Assembly (NCBI GenBank): GCA_900540295.1
Contig: UQFM01000050.1
Location: forward strand, 1-13,221
DNA from: an uncultured Oscillospiraceae bacterium
GTDB lineage: Bacteria; Bacillota; Clostridia; Oscillospirales; Acutalibacteraceae
Length of the DNA: 13,221 bases
Direction of reading: 5' to 3'
The notes under the pieces were generated by a model, which saw only the letters and a list, made by a program, of their open reading frames with translations, had not been told where the DNA came from and did not search any database. Position 1 is the first letter of the stretch. Each line of letters begins with the position of its first letter. A program made the position numbers and the translations under genes. Shown here in pieces: positions 5,912-13,219 of the stretch.

Positions 5912-7591
5912 TCAGCGGTTAATGTATTGCTGTGCAATGAAAGATTCTAACTGAGAAGCGGACCACTTAATGGCTGTTTTAGATTCACTAACCTTATATG
6001 TGTCGCCGTGTTCAATATCTTCATTGAACGCTGTAAGGCTTTCATTGGCCAATGCCGTTTTAATAGTGGTTTTCCAGGTTTCCTCATGCTCGTTGCCGAC
6101 ATAGTACATCACATGATAGCCGTAGGTTGTTTCAATGATTCCTGTGTCGCCGGGTTTACGCGCGGGGTCAAAGCACCAATCGTTGAACTGCTGTACCATA
6201 TCGCCGACTTTTACGTTTTCATACAGACCGCCGTTATCTTTAGAGCCGCCGTCCGCACTGTTTGCAGTCGCAAGAGCTGCAAAATTATCTTCTGTCGGGT
6301 TTGCCAAATATTGGTCATACAGCGACTGTGCCTTTTCACGGTATTCCGCTTTCGCTTCATCGGAAATTGTGGTGGTCTGACCGCTGGAGGAGGTGGGGAA
6401 CTGTACCAGAATGTGACGTACATCTACAGGCTTTACGGTGTTTTTATGCGGTAAAACAGACATGTACAACACAGAATATCCCTTGGGGGATTCGACAACA
6501 GTAACATTGCCGACGGCGCGCTCAGCGGAAAGTGCCCAGTCTGCGGCAGCCTGACCGAATGTATTTTTCAGAGACGATGCGGTTACGTCACTGAATTTTA
6601 CAGAATCCTCCGTTGCAGAAGAACTGTTTTCTTTCGCTTGTGCGGTTAATGAAGCGACATCCTTGATGTTCGCGGCATAGGCGTCTGCCTTTTCTTTGGC
6701 CTTTGCCATGGCTTCGGCGGTGGCAGATGCCTTTTCCTCATCGGTAGCATCTGCGGAAACCGAGGAAGTATCTGCGGCTACGGTAAAGCCGTATACCGTA
6801 AGTACAGCGTAATCAGCGAGATTTTCATCATATTCTGTGCTGATTTGTTCCTCGGTAATCGCGTCATTTGTTTCCGTCTGCTTTTGTTCGGAATATTTTG
6901 CAGCCAACTGACGCTCTTCCATAACCTCGCGAAGCAGCTTTTCATCTACGCCTTTTCCGTACAGCTTAATCAAATATCTGTCCAAAGAAAAATCGTTTTC
7001 CGTTGCGGTTTTGCGCAGTGATTCAACCTGCTCATCGATTTCTTTCGCTTCATCTTCTGTAAGCGTCATGCCTGCTTCGCGGGCAAGCTCGGAATAGGCG
7101 ATATATGTTTGCAGATATTTGAGGGTGTAAGAACGCAAGTAATCCGCCCACGTGGGATCTTCACCTTCAAACCCTTCGATTTCACCGAGTGTGTACTCCT
7201 GCTCCATCGGTGTTTTGGAAGAATCATATCCGGTATACATTGCACCGTAACCCGTACCGTACTGAGAATCGTATTGCTTTGAAGTGTTGGCAACACTTAA
7301 ATACATATCCATATAGTAGAAATTGTATTTTGCAACCGAAATTTTTGTGTCGCCGATTTTGGCGGCAGTCAATACCTTTTGCGGCACACCAAAGAAATTC
7401 AAAGAACCGTATATGACACCGAGTGCCAAAACAACCGCCAATACAATACTGATGACCTTACCGACAATTTGTTTTGCCTTTTCGCTTTTCGGATTCTTCT
7501 TGGCATTCTTTTTTGCCACGGAATCCATACGCTTTTTACGCTCTTCGCGGTAAAGCTCTGCCTGGCTTTTTTCCACTTGATTGTTTTCCAT
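5912..7591 (-). CDS. Membrane-anchored parvulin-type peptidyl-prolyl isomerase (SurA/PrsA-like foldase)
   Basis: 559 residues: a highly charged cytoplasmic tail (1-42), one membrane segment (about 43-66), a helical chaperone-like region (about 78-255), then parvulin domains outside the membrane. The C-terminal parvulin (about 389-498) has the family blocks VRHILVQF, SADGGSKDNGGLYENVKVGDM and YGYHVMYYV. Such proteins assist folding of secreted proteins at the membrane surface. There is no lipobox cysteine, so unlike PrsA it is held by an uncleaved helix. Residues about 262-380 resemble a second, decayed parvulin copy (VYGFTV, alanine-rich helix, SPKGYSVLYMSVL), as in two-parvulin SurA. The start at 7591 has only a modest ribosome binding site (AAGGA about 9 bases upstream). 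It has its own probable promoter and ends at a shared terminator. Confidence 0.87.
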   Translation of the reverse strand: MENNQVEKSQAELYREERKKRMDSVAKKNAKKNPKSEKAKQIVGKVISIVLAVVLALGVIYGSLNFFGVPQKVLTAAKIGDTKISVAKYNFYYMDMYLSVANTSKQYDSQYGTGYGAMYTGYDSSKTPMEQEYTLGEIEGFEGEDPTWADYLRSYTLKYLQTYIAYSELAREAGMTLTEDEAKEIDEQVESLRKTATENDFSLDRYLIKLYGKGVDEKLLREVMEERQLAAKYSEQKQTETNDAITEEQISTEYDENLADYAVLTVYGFTVAADTSSVSADATDEEKASATAEAMAKAKEKADAYAANIKDVASLTAQAKENSSSATEDSVKFSDVTASSLKNTFGQAAADWALSAERAVGNVTVVESPKGYSVLYMSVLPHKNTVKPVDVRHILVQFPTSSSGQTTTISDEAKAEYREKAQSLYDQYLANPTEDNFAALATANSADGGSKDNGGLYENVKVGDMVQQFNDWCFDPARKPGDTGIIETTYGYHVMYYVGNEHEETWKTTIKTALANESLTAFNEDIEHGDTYKVSESKTAIKWSASQLESFIAQQYINR

Positions 7592-7619
7592 TCCGAATTC
7601 ATCCTTTGTCCGTTGATTT

Positions 7620-7650
7620 TCGGTCTTTGTAAATAAAGGCGAAAGACCGA
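7620..7650 (-). repeat. Perfect inverted repeat at the predicted 5' end of the foldase mRNA
   Basis: TCGGTCTTT (7620-7628) and AAAGACCGA (7642-7650) are exact inverted copies around a 13-base loop. On the minus strand the hairpin begins about 6 bases after the predicted transcription start and ends 28 bases before the ATG. No T-tract follows on either strand, so it is not a terminator. A leader stem that stabilises the mRNA, or an operator for a dimeric regulator, are both possible. Confidence 0.6.
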
Positions 7651-7662
7651 TGAAACATATCT

Positions 7663-7691
7663 ATTTTATACTATTTCGGAAAAAGTTACAA
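7663..7691 (-). promoter_or_regulatory. Probable promoter of the foldase gene
   Basis: On the minus strand TTGTAA (7691-7686) is 17 bases from TAAAAT (7668-7663). Transcription would start near 7656, giving a leader of about 65 bases that contains the inverted repeat. The 166-base gap between the ABC-F stop and the foldase ATG is otherwise AT-rich with no evident gene and no convincing terminator, so some read-through from the ABC-F gene remains possible. Confidence 0.5.
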
Positions 7692-7757
7692 GCACATTTT
7701 TGCAAAATAGATAAAACAAATGAAAATTTACAAAATATTTATAACATTTCCTGCGGA

Positions 7758-9668
7758 TTACCTTTCGCTGAGCGTCAGCCATTCCGTTTCCCGTTCTTCA
7801 ATCGTGTTTTCCAGCACTTCTATTTCTTCGGTTAATTCGGTAAGCCGCAAATAATCGTCTATAACTTCAGGCAGTTCACATTCTGCTTTTAACGCACCGC
7901 ATTGCAGGTAAAGCGCTTCAATTTCTTTTTGTAAAGCGGCAAGTTTGGCGCGGCGTTTTCGCTCTTCCGCTTTATTTTTGCGGTTCGCCTCATAAATTTG
8001 TTTTTGTTCGGAAATCTGCTTTGGTTTCGAAACATTTTCAGAAATTGTAGGCGATGCGGTTTTTGCAGATAAATATTCGTTATAGCCGCCTTTATAAATA
8101 CAAAGCTTTTCAGGAAACATCTCTATAATTTTCGTCGGTACACGGCTTAAAAAATAGCGGTCGTGTGAAACGGTAAGCATTGTACCTGTAAATTGCTGTA
8201 ATGCGGCATCTAAAGCTTCTTTGGCGGTATAATCCAAGTGATTGGTCGGTTCGTCCAAAATCAAAAAATTACTCCGCTCAAACATAATTATGCAAAATGC
8301 GACCTTTGCACGGTTTGCACCGGATAGTTCTTTAATCCGTTTAAAAACGCTTTCCTCTTCAATCAGAAGTTTGCCGAGTGCACTGCGGATTTCCAATTCG
8401 CTTTTGCTTGGAAAACGCCGATGCACAGCTTCTAAAACGGTATCGTTTAAGTTTAGGTTGGCAAGTTCCTGGTCAAAATAAGAAATTTTGACATTTCCGC
8501 CGATTTTAATGCTGCCGCTGTAGGGCAGTTTCTTCAGAATCGCTTTTAAAAGTGAAGATTTGCCGACGCCGTTTTGCCCGACTAAGGCAACCTTTTCATT
8601 TTTTTCTATTACAAAAGAGAGATGCTCATAAAGCTGCTTTCCTGTTGTGCTGTTACCGACAAAAACGCCTAAATCCCGCACTTCTAAAACGGTTTTATGC
8701 GGTTCATAATCATATTCAAAGCTAAAGCGCGCCTTTTTTTGCCGCGGATTCGGTTTTGCCGCCAACTCCATTTTTTCAAGTGCTTTCACACGGGAACCAA
8801 CGCTGTTTGTACTGCTGGATTTGGCAAGATTTCGCCGCACGTATTCCCGCATGGCTTCTAATTCTGTTTGCTGCTTTTTATATTCTTTTTCAAGCGTGCG
8901 AATGCGCTCTTCCTTTTGCAGAAGAAAAGAGGAATACCCGCCTTTGTATCGGTACAGTGTACCATATTCCAATTCACAAATGTCATTTGCGACATGATTT
9001 AAAAAGTATCGGTCATGCGAAACAACCACAACCGCCCCTTTATAGGCAGTTAAATACGCCTCGAGCCAAGTAAGCATAGTGAAATCCAGGTGGTTGGTCG
9101 GTTCATCCAAAATCAGAAGTTCAGGATTTTTTAAAAGCACCTTCGCCATGGCAAAACGAATTTTTTCACCGCCGCTTAATGTAGCAATTTTACTGTTCAA
9201 CTGAAATTGTCCGAATCCCAATCCGTTTAACACAGTTTGAACCCGAACATCCGCATGGTAACCGTCTAAAGCGGCATATAGGTTTGACAGCTTCTCGTAG
9301 GTATCTGTTAATTGTGTATACAAAGAAGAATCGGGAGCGGTATTTGCAATTTGTACAGAAACCTCGGCGAGCTTTTCGCGAACCGAATATGTTTCCTGAA
9401 GTGCCGAATGAATTTCTTCTTCTAAAGTGTTTTGCGAATTTAAAGATTCATTTTGCTTTAAATATCCGATAGAAAGGTCCTTTTTTACGGAAACACTGCC
9501 TGTGTCATAGGGAAGCGCGCCCGTTATAATGTTTAAAAGTGTTGTTTTACCCACGCCGTTTACGCCCAAAAGACCGATATGGTCGCCCTCTTGAATCGTT
9601 ATGTTTATATTTCTTAAAACGGCTTCATCCAAAAAGCCTTTGGATACCTGATTGAGTGTTAAAAGCAT
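7758..9668 (-). CDS. ABC-F family ATPase (Uup/YdiF-like)
   Basis: 636 residues with two ABC ATPase domains and no membrane segments, the plan of soluble ABC-F proteins that act on ribosomes. Domain 1 has Walker A GVNGVGKT (35-42), signature LSGGE (164-168), Walker B with E189 (LLILDEPTNHLD) and switch H218. Domain 2 has Walker A GQNGVGKS (364-371), an altered signature LSGAN (448-452), E473 (LILDEPTNHLD) and H502. The charged helical linker (about 245-310) is the part that contacts P-site tRNA in studied members. A coiled coil (about 545-632) resembles the C-terminal extension of Uup/YdiF. Some relatives give antibiotic resistance by ribosome protection, but the architecture here fits the housekeeping groups better. 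GGAG lies 7 bases before the ATG. It begins 25 bases after ktrA with no terminator between, so co-transcription is likely. Confidence 0.92.
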   Translation of the reverse strand: MLLTLNQVSKGFLDEAVLRNINITIQEGDHIGLLGVNGVGKTTLLNIITGALPYDTGSVSVKKDLSIGYLKQNESLNSQNTLEEEIHSALQETYSVREKLAEVSVQIANTAPDSSLYTQLTDTYEKLSNLYAALDGYHADVRVQTVLNGLGFGQFQLNSKIATLSGGEKIRFAMAKVLLKNPELLILDEPTNHLDFTMLTWLEAYLTAYKGAVVVVSHDRYFLNHVANDICELEYGTLYRYKGGYSSFLLQKEERIRTLEKEYKKQQTELEAMREYVRRNLAKSSSTNSVGSRVKALEKMELAAKPNPRQKKARFSFEYDYEPHKTVLEVRDLGVFVGNSTTGKQLYEHLSFVIEKNEKVALVGQNGVGKSSLLKAILKKLPYSGSIKIGGNVKISYFDQELANLNLNDTVLEAVHRRFPSKSELEIRSALGKLLIEEESVFKRIKELSGANRAKVAFCIIMFERSNFLILDEPTNHLDYTAKEALDAALQQFTGTMLTVSHDRYFLSRVPTKIIEMFPEKLCIYKGGYNEYLSAKTASPTISENVSKPKQISEQKQIYEANRKNKAEERKRRAKLAALQKEIEALYLQCGALKAECELPEVIDDYLRLTELTEEIEVLENTIEERETEWLTLSER

Positions 9669-9693
9669 ATATTTTCTCCGAGTGTGCGCGGTA

Positions 9694-10338
9694 TTACTTA
9701 ATCAATCGCTCCACGTCTTTGTCTTTGCCGAGTACCATAAGTGATTCCGACTCTGAAAAAATGTGGTCGGGGTGCGGCAGGGGAAAAATTTCGTCTCCGC
9801 GTTTGGTTGCTAAAATACTGACGTTATATTTGGAACGGACATTTTTTTGCAGAATGCTTTTGCCGACCCAATTTTGCGGTGTACTGATTTCGTAAATCGC
9901 ATATTCCGAATTTAATTCAATGTAGTTAAAAATGTTGTCACTGCCAAACTGTACCGCCAATCGTTCGGCAGTTTCCTTTTCGGTATAGATAACTTCGTCT
10001 GCGCCGTTGCGCAGTAAGAATTTTGCGTGTACATCACGGCTGGCGCGCGAAAGAATAAAGGATGCGCCCAAATCTTTGAGAAGCGCTGTGGCTTCTAAAG
10101 AGCTTTGAAAATTATCCCCGATAGTTACGACGCACAAATCATAGTTCGCGACGCCGAGAGATTCCATAAAAACTTCATTTGTAGCATCCCCGATTTGCGC
10201 ATTGGTCACATACGGCAAAACCGCGTCCACGCGTTCTTCTACAATATCAACCGCCATGACGTCATTACCTTGTTTCTCAAACTTTTTTGCCATATGACGT
10301 CCGAAACGGCCGAGACCGATAATTAAAATAGATTTCAT
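9694..10338 (-). CDS. ktrA: Potassium uptake regulatory subunit, KtrA/TrkA family (RCK protein)
   Basis: Cytoplasmic gating-ring subunit that assembles as an octamer under the KtrB channel. 214 residues, the size of single-unit KtrA rather than the doubled TrkA of E. coli. The N-terminal Rossmann domain (1-135) has the nucleotide-binding loop GLGRFG (8-13), D31 at the end of strand 2 for the adenine ribose, and GDAT (50-53). A C-terminal RCK_C domain (about 140-214) follows; in studied Gram-positive KtrA proteins this is where cyclic di-AMP binds and closes the channel, and ATP/ADP exchange in the N-domain controls gating. Whether this protein binds cyclic di-AMP cannot be told by eye. AAAGGAGA (10355-10348) lies 9 bases before the ATG. 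ktrB ends 34 bases upstream, so the pair forms an operon. Confidence 0.93.
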   Translation of the reverse strand: MKSILIIGLGRFGRHMAKKFEKQGNDVMAVDIVEERVDAVLPYVTNAQIGDATNEVFMESLGVANYDLCVVTIGDNFQSSLEATALLKDLGASFILSRASRDVHAKFLLRNGADEVIYTEKETAERLAVQFGSDNIFNYIELNSEYAIYEISTPQNWVGKSILQKNVRSKYNVSILATKRGDEIFPLPHPDHIFSESESLMVLGKDKDVERLIK

Positions 10339-10372
10339 ATTTGAATCTCTCCTTTGATTGAAGGGTATATGG

Positions 10373-11716
10373 TTAACCGACGGTGATTTTTTCGATAGGA
10401 TATTTTGAAGGCGTGCCGCCGTGTTCGTGAAACGCCAGCAAAAGTGTTAGTCCGCCGACACGCCCGAAAAACATAAGTAAAATCAGAATCAGGTGTGATG
10501 CGGTGCCGAGACTGCCCGTAATACCGAGTGTAATGCCGACGGTGCCGATTGCAGAAGCGGTTTCAAACAAGGCTTCTTTCAGCCCGACATTGTCAAAAGC
10601 ACACAACAGCATACCGCAGATGAAAAAGAGAAGCACATACATTGCTGTTACGGCAATAATCTTTAAAAGGGTATTGTCATCAATGCGCCTTTTAAAGCAT
10701 TCAATATTTTTTCTTTGACGGAAAATTGTAAAGAGGCTTGCCGCAAGCATTGCAAAGGTGGTTGTTTTTAATCCGCCCGCAGTGGAACTGGGCGAACCGC
10801 CGATGAGCATTAAAAGCAGCATAAGAATGATAGTTGCATCAGAAAGCCCGGATATGTCAACTGTATTAAATCCTGCGGTACGTGTGGTAACGGTTTGGAA
10901 CAAACTGCCGAAGATATATGCAGAAGGCGTTTCGCCGAAAACAGGATTTTGATATTCAAACAACAGCATCAGTAAAAAAGGGATAGCAATCAGGGCAAGT
11001 GTTGTAATCAACACAACCTTTGTATGCAATTTAAATTTGCGGAATCGAAATTTTGAAGTTTTTACATCCGACCACACAAAAAATCCTAATCCGCCGAATA
11101 CAATCAACAGCATAATTGTTGTGTTGACCAACGGGTCGGCAGTATAGCTTGTCAGCGAGGAGAAGGGTTGATTTCCGCCCATCAAATCAAATCCCGCATT
11201 ACAAAATGCGGAAATTGCATGAAATACGGAAAAATAAACACCTTTCCAGAATCCGAACTGCGGACAAAAGCGAAAGGCAAGCAAAACCGCACCGACTGCT
11301 TCGGTTATGATTGTGCCTAAGAGTATAAAGCGCGTCATACGCACGATGCCGCCGACCTGCGGTGCATTTACGGATTCCTGCAAGGTATAACGGTTTCTCA
11401 AACCGATTTTTTGCTTTGTCAGCATCAATGCTGAAATTGCGAGCGTCATAAATCCGATACCGCCGACCTGAATCATAGCAAGAATGACAATTTGACCGAA
11501 TAATGACCAATAGGTATAAGTATCCTGTACGACAAGTCCTGTCACACAGGTTGCAGAGGTCGATGTGAACAGTGCCTCCTCAAAGGAAGTCCAGATGCCC
11601 GCGCGCGAAGAAACAGGCAGTGTCAACAGTATTGCGCCGAACAAAATGATGCCTGTGTAGCCGAGTACAATCGTGCGCAGCGGGGAGAGCTTAAATCGCT
11701 GATTCCTAAGCTTCAT
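10373..11716 (-). CDS. ktrB: Potassium uptake channel subunit, KtrB/TrkH family
   Basis: Ion-conducting membrane subunit for potassium uptake, built from four M1-P-M2 repeats. 447 residues, the KtrB length. All four pore loops are visible with their selectivity glycines: SATCVTG (54-60), SAFCNAG (169-175), VTTRTAG (276-282) and ASAIGTVG (387-394). The flexible GGSPSSTAGGLKTTT segment (306-320) in the third repeat is the intramembrane gating loop of this family. Studied KtrB proteins are dimers that take up potassium, often dependent on sodium, under control of KtrA, whose gene follows 34 bases downstream. The ATG at 11716 is preceded only by a weak purine stretch (AAGAAAGCGG). A good promoter sits about 37 bases upstream. 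The leader is about 30 bases, so it lacks the cyclic di-AMP riboswitch that precedes many Gram-positive ktr operons. Confidence 0.95.
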   Translation of the reverse strand: MKLRNQRFKLSPLRTIVLGYTGIILFGAILLTLPVSSRAGIWTSFEEALFTSTSATCVTGLVVQDTYTYWSLFGQIVILAMIQVGGIGFMTLAISALMLTKQKIGLRNRYTLQESVNAPQVGGIVRMTRFILLGTIITEAVGAVLLAFRFCPQFGFWKGVYFSVFHAISAFCNAGFDLMGGNQPFSSLTSYTADPLVNTTIMLLIVFGGLGFFVWSDVKTSKFRFRKFKLHTKVVLITTLALIAIPFLLMLLFEYQNPVFGETPSAYIFGSLFQTVTTRTAGFNTVDISGLSDATIILMLLLMLIGGSPSSTAGGLKTTTFAMLAASLFTIFRQRKNIECFKRRIDDNTLLKIIAVTAMYVLLFFICGMLLCAFDNVGLKEALFETASAIGTVGITLGITGSLGTASHLILILLMFFGRVGGLTLLLAFHEHGGTPSKYPIEKITVG

Positions 11717-11752
11717 ATCAAAATACCGCTTTCTTTGTCGAGAGTAAAATAT

Positions 11753-11781
11753 ATTATAGTATACTTTTGCACAAATGAAAA
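11753..11781 (-). promoter_or_regulatory. Promoter of the ktrBA(-ABC-F) operon
   Basis: On the minus strand TTTTCA (11781-11776) is separated by exactly 17 bases from a perfect TATAAT (11758-11753). Transcription would start near 11746, about 30 bases before the ktrB ATG. It fits in the 73-base gap after the yjjB-like gene, where no terminator is visible. Confidence 0.7.
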
Positions 11782-11789
11782 GTATTGTT

Positions 11790-12248
11790 TTATTTTTTTA
11801 CATAACGAATTACTACTTGCTGAAAACCTGCCGTAATCACACGAATTAAAGAAGAAACAACCATAATTCCCGCGGCGATTGCCATAGCCAACTGTACGGT
11901 ATATATTGCTGTTTCTCCGAAAGACAGCCAATCGCTGTTCAAAGCATATTTCATTGTATTATATAATGCGCCGCCGGGAACAAGCGGTATAATTCCGGAA
12001 ACCAAAAAGGATGTTGTCGGTGTTTTTTTGATGCGGGCAAATATCTCGGCGTATACAGTCACAAATGCTGCGGCAAAAAAATAACGTACCGCATCTCCCG
12101 TAAGAACAGTGCCAAGCGCCAAATATATACTCCAAGCAAGCGCACCGCCGACAGAGGCAATCCATAATTTTGTGCGCCGAATATTAAATAATACCGAAAA
12201 TCCGAATGCGCCGAGAAAGGCTGTAAAAATTTGCAGTGCATAAGTCAT
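11790..12248 (-). CDS. ThrE-type exporter, small subunit (YjjB-like)
   Basis: 152-residue membrane protein with about five hydrophobic segments, matching the ThrE_2/YjjB domain (DUF3815-type). The family block PLVPGGALYNTM (88-99) sits between two membrane segments; the partner protein has the comparable LIPGIAMTNSIRD. In Corynebacterium the two halves are fused in ThrE, which exports threonine and serine. In E. coli the split YjjP/YjjB pair exports succinate. The substrate here is therefore open between amino acids and dicarboxylates. Its ATG overlaps the stop of the large-subunit gene as ATGA, which fits translational coupling and equal production of the two subunits. Confidence 0.88.
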   Translation of the reverse strand: MTYALQIFTAFLGAFGFSVLFNIRRTKLWIASVGGALAWSIYLALGTVLTGDAVRYFFAAAFVTVYAEIFARIKKTPTTSFLVSGIIPLVPGGALYNTMKYALNSDWLSFGETAIYTVQLAMAIAAGIMVVSSLIRVITAGFQQVVIRYVKK

Positions 12249-13006
12249 TTTAACAGCCCTCCCATCAGAAGCGATGCCAGAATATATCCTGCCGCAATGG
12301 CAATCGCTATAACCAGCGCCTCGCAGAACCGCAGAATCCCTGCCATGCTGTCCCCGCTGATAATATCACGGATGGAATTCGTCATAGCGATTCCGGGAAT
12401 CAAAAGCATCGTATTGCCGATAATGATTTTGTCTGCCTGTAAACTTTGGAAAACAGCTGCACATAAAAATGCGGACACACACATGGCAAAGGATGCGACT
12501 GCATTTGCAAAAACCATATTGATTTTGGTGCGGTCCGTGGCATATGTTAAAAGTTTCAGTAATGCTCCGAGGCAGGCGGCGGCGATTCCGTCCGACCACG
12601 TTCCGCCGAAAAATACGGCGAATGCGCCTGCAATCAGTGCATAAGCCAAACATTGTATGCCTAAGCCGTAATGCTGCTTTTTCTCTGTTTTGATTAATGC
12701 GTCCTGAATTTCTTCAATCGGCGGTGCACTGGCACATATTTGGCGAGACAGGGCGTTCAGCGCATCGAGTTTTTCTAAATCGGTGTTATATTTTTGTATT
12801 CGTCTTGTTTGCGTAATTGTGTGACCTTCATCATCGGTTACGGTTGCAACAATGCTGGAGGTGATGGTGAATACGTCAGCACGCTGTATATTATATGTTG
12901 TAAGGATTCGTCGCAAGGAATCTTCCACACGGCTGATTTCTGCGCCGCTGATTAGCATTTTCTCGCCGATATCTAAAGAAACAGAAAGCAATTCCTCGGT
13001 TTTCAC
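12245..13006 (-). CDS. ThrE-type exporter, large subunit (YjjP-like)
   Basis: 253 residues from the GTG start chosen here. A soluble N-terminal region (about 1-115) carries the family pattern GAEISRVEDSLRRI (21-34), followed by about five membrane segments. The conserved block LLIPGIAMTNSIRDIISGD (about 201-219) is the hallmark of ThrE/YjjP (DUF1212-type) proteins. It is expected to form a membrane complex with the product of the overlapping downstream gene and to export threonine/serine or a dicarboxylate. The frame stays open to an ATG at 13042, but a full ribosome binding site (13014-13020) lies between the two, so the GTG at 13006 is the better start. The promoter is not obvious, in part because the upstream region is cut off by the contig end. 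Confidence 0.9.
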   Translation of the reverse strand: MKTEELLSVSLDIGEKMLISGAEISRVEDSLRRILTTYNIQRADVFTITSSIVATVTDDEGHTITQTRRIQKYNTDLEKLDALNALSRQICASAPPIEEIQDALIKTEKKQHYGLGIQCLAYALIAGAFAVFFGGTWSDGIAAACLGALLKLLTYATDRTKINMVFANAVASFAMCVSAFLCAAVFQSLQADKIIIGNTMLLIPGIAMTNSIRDIISGDSMAGILRFCEALVIAIAIAAGYILASLLMGGLLK

Positions 13007-13013
13007 AAAAACA

Positions 13014-13020
13014 CCTCCTT
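13014..13020 (-). promoter_or_regulatory. Ribosome binding site that fixes the yjjP-like start
   Basis: On the minus strand AAGGAGG lies 7 bases before the GTG at 13006. Choosing the ATG at 13042 would place this near-perfect site inside the gene and add 12 residues that are not part of the family's conserved region. Confidence 0.85.
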
Positions 13021-13186
13021 TGAAAATAGTATCATAAAGCATACGGAATATCCATCCATTTTTTTCAAAAACTATAAAAAAGCAAAATTTATATTAATTT
13101 TTTCAGAAAACTTTCCTTTTTATAAAAAAAATGGTATAATTCCCTTATATATATAAAATTTCGTAAATCGTTTTTGTGTATAGTAC
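13021..13186. other. AT-rich upstream region of the exporter operon, truncated by the contig end
   Basis: No gene is visible. On the minus strand TTGAAA (13072-13067) and TATGCT (13047-13042) are 19 bases apart, a poor but possible promoter for the exporter genes. On the plus strand TATAAT (13135-13140) with a weak -35 (TTTCCT) could belong to a divergent gene lost beyond the contig end. Neither call is firm. Long A and T runs dominate. Confidence 0.35.
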
Positions 13187-13219
13187 CTGTCTCTTATACA
13201 CATCTGACGCTGCCGACGA
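13187..13219 (+). other. Nextera (Tn5) sequencing adapter left on the contig end
   Basis: CTGTCTCTTATACACATCT (13187-13205) is the reverse complement of the Tn5 mosaic end used in Nextera libraries. It is followed directly by GACGCTGCCGACGA (13206-13219), the reverse complement of the Nextera read-1 primer tail. The last two bases, TA, would then be the start of the index. This is library artefact and not genomic sequence; genomic sequence ends at about 13186. Confidence 0.97.

Noticed and set aside
6008..6454. 148-residue open frame on the plus strand inside the foldase gene
   Set aside because: It is antisense to a well-supported gene, has no plausible ribosome binding site and its translation is low-complexity in the way of shadow frames.
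7592..7757. Small gene or terminator in the ABC-F/foldase gap
   Set aside because: Only AT-rich sequence, the probable promoter and the 5' inverted repeat are seen; no stem with a T-tract follows the ABC-F stop.
7758..9668. Calling the ABC-F protein an antibiotic resistance determinant
   Set aside because: Its two-domain plan with a C-terminal coiled coil fits housekeeping Uup/YdiF-type members, and nothing around it suggests a resistance locus.
13007..13042. ATG start at 13042 for the yjjP-like gene
   Set aside because: The strong AAGGAGG at 13014-13020 lies inside this extension and is correctly spaced for the GTG at 13006.
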